A stretch of DNA of 64,000 nucleotides from Archangium primigenium (GTDB taxonomy: Bacteria; Myxococcota; Myxococcia; Myxococcales; Myxococcaceae). The notes beneath the pieces were generated by a model that made no database searches, was not told where the DNA came from, and saw only the letters and a list, made by a program, of their open reading frames with translations. Of this stretch, positions 59,705 to 64,000 are shown one piece after another. The position numbers and the translations under genes were made by a program. Every line of letters begins with the position of its first letter. Within the stretch, counting starts at the first letter, position 1. The stretch spans positions 8,365,224-8,429,223 of the forward strand of contig NZ_JADWYI010000001.1 of assembly GCF_016904885.1 (NCBI RefSeq), given 5' to 3'.

Positions 59705-61021
59705 TCAGGCGTCCGTCGGGTGCGACAAAGCGTCCCCCAGGGCCTCGGGCAACACCACCCGAAAAAGGGTGCCCTGTTGAGGAGTGCTCTCTACCTGGAT
59801 GTCCCCGCCCAGGCGCGTCACGATGCCATGGCAGATGGACAGCCCCAGGCCCGTGCCCGTGCCCACGGGCTTGGTCGTGAAGAAGGGCTCGAAGAGCCGG
59901 CCCAGGTTCTCCTTGGGGATGCCACAGCCGTTGTCCTGCACCTCCACGGCGACGCGATCCTCCCCCCAGCGCCGCAGCCCCACGCGCACCACGGGGTGCG
60001 GCCGGCCCTTCAAGGCATGCACCGCGTTGACGAGCAGGTTGAGGAACACCTGGCCCAGCGCGTGATCGCTGCCCAGCACCGCGGGCACCTCGTGGAAGTC
60101 GCGCTCCAGGCGGATGCCCGCGCGCAGGGACTCGGACACCATGGACAGCGCGTACTCCACCACCCGGTGCAGCTCCACGCGGTCGCGCGGCGGCTCGTCC
60201 ACCCGGGCGAACACCCGCACGTCCTGCACGATGCGCGCGATGCGCTCGGCGCCCAGCAGCGCGTCCTGACACGCATCGCTCAGCTCGTCGCGCCGCCCCA
60301 CCACCTCGTCCTGGCACGGCAGGCTCTTGAGCCCGTCGAGCACGTGGCGCAGGTTGGACATCACGTAGCTCAGCGGGTTGTTGACCTCGTGGGCCAGGCC
60401 CGCGGACATGCGCCCGAGCGCCTCCAGCTTCTGGGCATGGAGCAGCCGCGCGTTGGCCTCCGCCAGCGCCCGCGTGCGCTCGGCCACCATGAGCTCCAGG
60501 TCCTCCAGCCGCTGGTGGCTCGCGCGCAAGAGCTCCCACTTCTCGCACAGCGCGTGCGCCATCTGGCGCACCTCGATGCTGTCGAAGGGCTTGCGCAGGA
60601 TGAGCAGCCGCTCGCTCGTCTCCAGGCGGCGCGCCAGCTCGTCCCAGGAGTAGTCCGAGTAGGCCGAGCAGAGCACCACTTGCAGGTCCATGGACTCGCG
60701 CCACATGCGCAGCGTCGTCTCCACGCCGTCCATGCCCGGGGGCATGCGGATGTCCACGAACGCCAGCGCGTAGGGACGCCCCGCGCGCACCGCCTCGCGC
60801 ACGCGCCGCACGCCCTCCTCGCCGCCCGAGGCGAAGTCCAACTCGAAGAGGGTCGTGTCCGAGCGCACGCGCGCCGGCGCGCCGAAGAGCAAGGACTCCA
60901 TCTCGTCCAGGTCCGCGCGATCATCCTCGGTGCGCGCCAGGATGCGCTGGAAGTCCTGCTGGATGGAGGGATTGTCGTCGACCACCAGGATGCGATGCCG
61001 CTCATCCGCGGAGGAACTCAT
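59705..61021 (-). CDS. Receiver-kinase hybrid (response regulator fused to histidine kinase)
   Basis: The 438-residue protein has an N-terminal receiver domain (about 8-140) with Asp90 in LAFVDIRMPPG, Lys in LILRKPF, and an insert (about 20-65) that makes it longer than usual. A coiled section (EDLELMVAERTRALAEANA) leads into a HisKA domain with His211 in AHEVNNPLSY and a HATPase with NLLVNAVHAL, QDNGCGI and GTGLGLSI. It has no sensor or membrane helix, so its input is likely phosphate on the receiver. The ATG at 61021 has AGGAAGG 8 nt upstream. It probably acts with the PAS kinase encoded next. Confidence 0.9.
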   Translation of the reverse strand: MSSSADERHRILVVDDNPSIQQDFQRILARTEDDRADLDEMESLLFGAPARVRSDTTLFELDFASGGEEGVRRVREAVRAGRPYALAFVDIRMPPGMDGVETTLRMWRESMDLQVVLCSAYSDYSWDELARRLETSERLLILRKPFDSIEVRQMAHALCEKWELLRASHQRLEDLELMVAERTRALAEANARLLHAQKLEALGRMSAGLAHEVNNPLSYVMSNLRHVLDGLKSLPCQDEVVGRRDELSDACQDALLGAERIARIVQDVRVFARVDEPPRDRVELHRVVEYALSMVSESLRAGIRLERDFHEVPAVLGSDHALGQVFLNLLVNAVHALKGRPHPVVRVGLRRWGEDRVAVEVQDNGCGIPKENLGRLFEPFFTTKPVGTGTGLGLSICHGIVTRLGGDIQVESTPQQGTLFRVVLPEALGDALSHPTDA

Positions 61022-61198
61022 GGTCGGGCCTTCCTGCCCCGCTACCGGGCAGTTCGATGATGACGTGTGCACGCAGGCCCCCATCCCTAACTCACCGTCA
61101 CGGGAATGATGGAAACCGGACACCCTCCGGCTTCCCTTGCCCCGATTCTACGCCGGACACCCACCCAGGAGGACACTCCAAAAAGCCGTCACCCCCGT

Positions 61199-61240
61199 AA
61201 AACGCGGACACCCTCCACCCCGAAAGGGGGTGGAGGGTGT
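61199..61240 (-). terminator. Intrinsic terminator after glgX
   Basis: A perfect 14-bp inverted repeat (61208-61221 and 61227-61240) with a GAAAG loop is followed on the minus strand by CCGCG and TTTT. It lies 26 nt past the glgX stop and separates glgX from the kinase pair. Confidence 0.8.
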
Positions 61241-61265
61241 GGGTTCAGCGGGGCGGAGCGGCGCT

Positions 61266-63410
<2,145 letters not shown>

Positions 63411-63515
63411 CCTTTCCAACGTGTTGCCATTGAAGATGTACGAGCGGAATGGAAACCGCATCAACGCTTCGCACGGGGGGACAGCCAACCGTCCGCCATC
63501 CATCAGAGGGGAGGG

Positions 63516-63539
63516 CGAGCGTGTGCTAACGCACGCTCG
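63516..63539. promoter_or_regulatory. Inverted repeat between glgX and the DUF4142 gene
   Basis: Arms CGAGCGTG/CACGCTCG (63516-63523 and 63532-63539) form a perfect 8-bp stem, extendable to 10 with one wobble, and lie between two divergent starts. It may be an operator or a leader hairpin. The sequence does not decide between them. Confidence 0.35.
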
Positions 63540-63622
63540 TGACCGCGGGACGATGGAACCGCAAGTGATTCTCGGCATTGTGCGCGCGCATTCCTTTTCA
63601 ACGTAAACAGGAGCGACACCAA

Positions 63623-64000
63623 ATGAAGCGGATGATTCAGGGGTTCGTGGTGGCCGGAGCGCTGGCGGTGAGCGGCGGGGCCATGGCGGCGGACAAGGCG
63701 GGGACCGCGGACGTGAAGGGCTTCGTCGTGCCCGCGGATGCCAAGGGGATGCTCGAGCGGCTGCACTACGCCAACCAGGATGAGATCAAGCAGGGCCAGC
63801 TCGCCCAGCAGGTGTCCCAGAACCCGGACGTGAAGATGTTCGCCGAGCAGATGGTGCGTCAGCACACCGACGCGGACCAGAAGGTCCAGGCGCTCGCGCA
63901 GACCAAGAAGCTCAAGCTGGCGGACATGCCCAAGCCGCTCAACGACGCGGAGAAGAAGTGCCTGGCGGCGGACAAGGCCACGATGGAGAAGCTCAAGGCG
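63623..64000 (+). CDS. DUF4142 (ferritin-like) secreted protein, 3' end beyond window
   Basis: The visible 126 residues have a signal peptide (GFVVAGALAVSGGAMAA, cleavage near 23). Helices with QDEIKQGQLAQQVSQNPDV and FAEQMVRQHTDADQKVQALA follow, the pattern of the DUF4142 family, a ferritin-like four-helix bundle of periplasmic proteins, often stress-linked. An AGGAG site lies 9 nt before the ATG. The gene is cut by the right window edge. Confidence 0.85.
   Translation, partial: MKRMIQGFVVAGALAVSGGAMAADKAGTADVKGFVVPADAKGMLERLHYANQDEIKQGQLAQQVSQNPDVKMFAEQMVRQHTDADQKVQALAQTKKLKLADMPKPLNDAEKKCLAADKATMEKLKA

Noticed and set aside
55982-61060. A 1692-codon open frame on the plus strand
   Set aside because: It crosses the LEA14, aat and both kinase genes in the wrong frame and strand, with no family motif; it is an artefact of high GC.

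Overview
The window reads as chromosome of a predatory, gliding myxobacterium, most likely in the Cystobacterineae (Cystobacter / Archangium / Stigmatella / Melittangium type). The grounds are a very high GC content, many surface lipoproteins of myxobacterial type, two proteins ending in MYXO-CTERM sorting tags, ELWxSDGT-repeat, Kelch/HYR and DUF4215 proteins, an AHH-nuclease lipoprotein with an Imm11 partner, and a dense set of two-component kinases. The species cannot be fixed from the sequence alone. No rRNA, tRNA, CRISPR array, prophage or intact insertion sequence was seen.

Region 1 (1-16.9 kb) is mostly housekeeping and stress genes: the start of an RsbQ-like hydrolase, aconitase (acnA) with a promoter and terminator candidate, a double cyclic-nucleotide-binding protein, the multidomain end-joining ligase LigD, a leftward run of two tandem WYL regulators, an FHA membrane protein and a phospholipase D/cardiolipin synthase, then proB and the ribosome-associated GTPase hflX.

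Region 2 (16.9-33.6 kb) is the most accessory. A leftward string runs from gpsA through a lipoprotein phosphodiesterase, a secreted protein and a methyltransferase into an AHH-domain lipoprotein toxin candidate and its Imm11-family immunity candidate. To the right, a histidine kinase (24.35 kb) and an orphan OmpR-type response regulator (32.9 kb) are separated by about 7 kb holding a hydrolase, a 14-repeat Kelch lipoprotein, a degraded transposase end, a 224-nt broken copy of the hydrolase, a YdeI-like protein, and a Cys-rich lipoprotein paired with an internally duplicated soluble protein that may be a second toxin-immunity pair.

Region 3 (33.6-41.1 kb) encodes three large surface beta-propeller or repeat proteins, one with a MYXO-CTERM tag. 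Region 4 (41.3-49.3 kb) is a seven-gene leftward operon with gaps of 33 nt or less and four overlapping junctions at most. It encodes a MYXO-CTERM protein with a c-type heme motif, a probable outer-membrane beta-barrel, a planctomycete-type (DUF1549/1592-like) lipoprotein, a Tat-exported DUF1501 protein, a CxxCH lipoprotein, a further lipoprotein and a membrane-anchored hydrolase. It looks like one envelope-located system and is the best candidate here for undescribed biology.

Region 5 (49.4-64 kb) has a carboxypeptidase-regulatory-repeat protein, an ATPase with an altered Walker A motif, a zinc-ribbon protein, a secreted alpha-amylase, a zincin-like metallopeptidase, an LEA14-like lipoprotein, aat, a two-kinase signalling operon, glycogen debranching enzyme glgX with a strong terminator, and the start of a DUF4142 protein that runs off the window.
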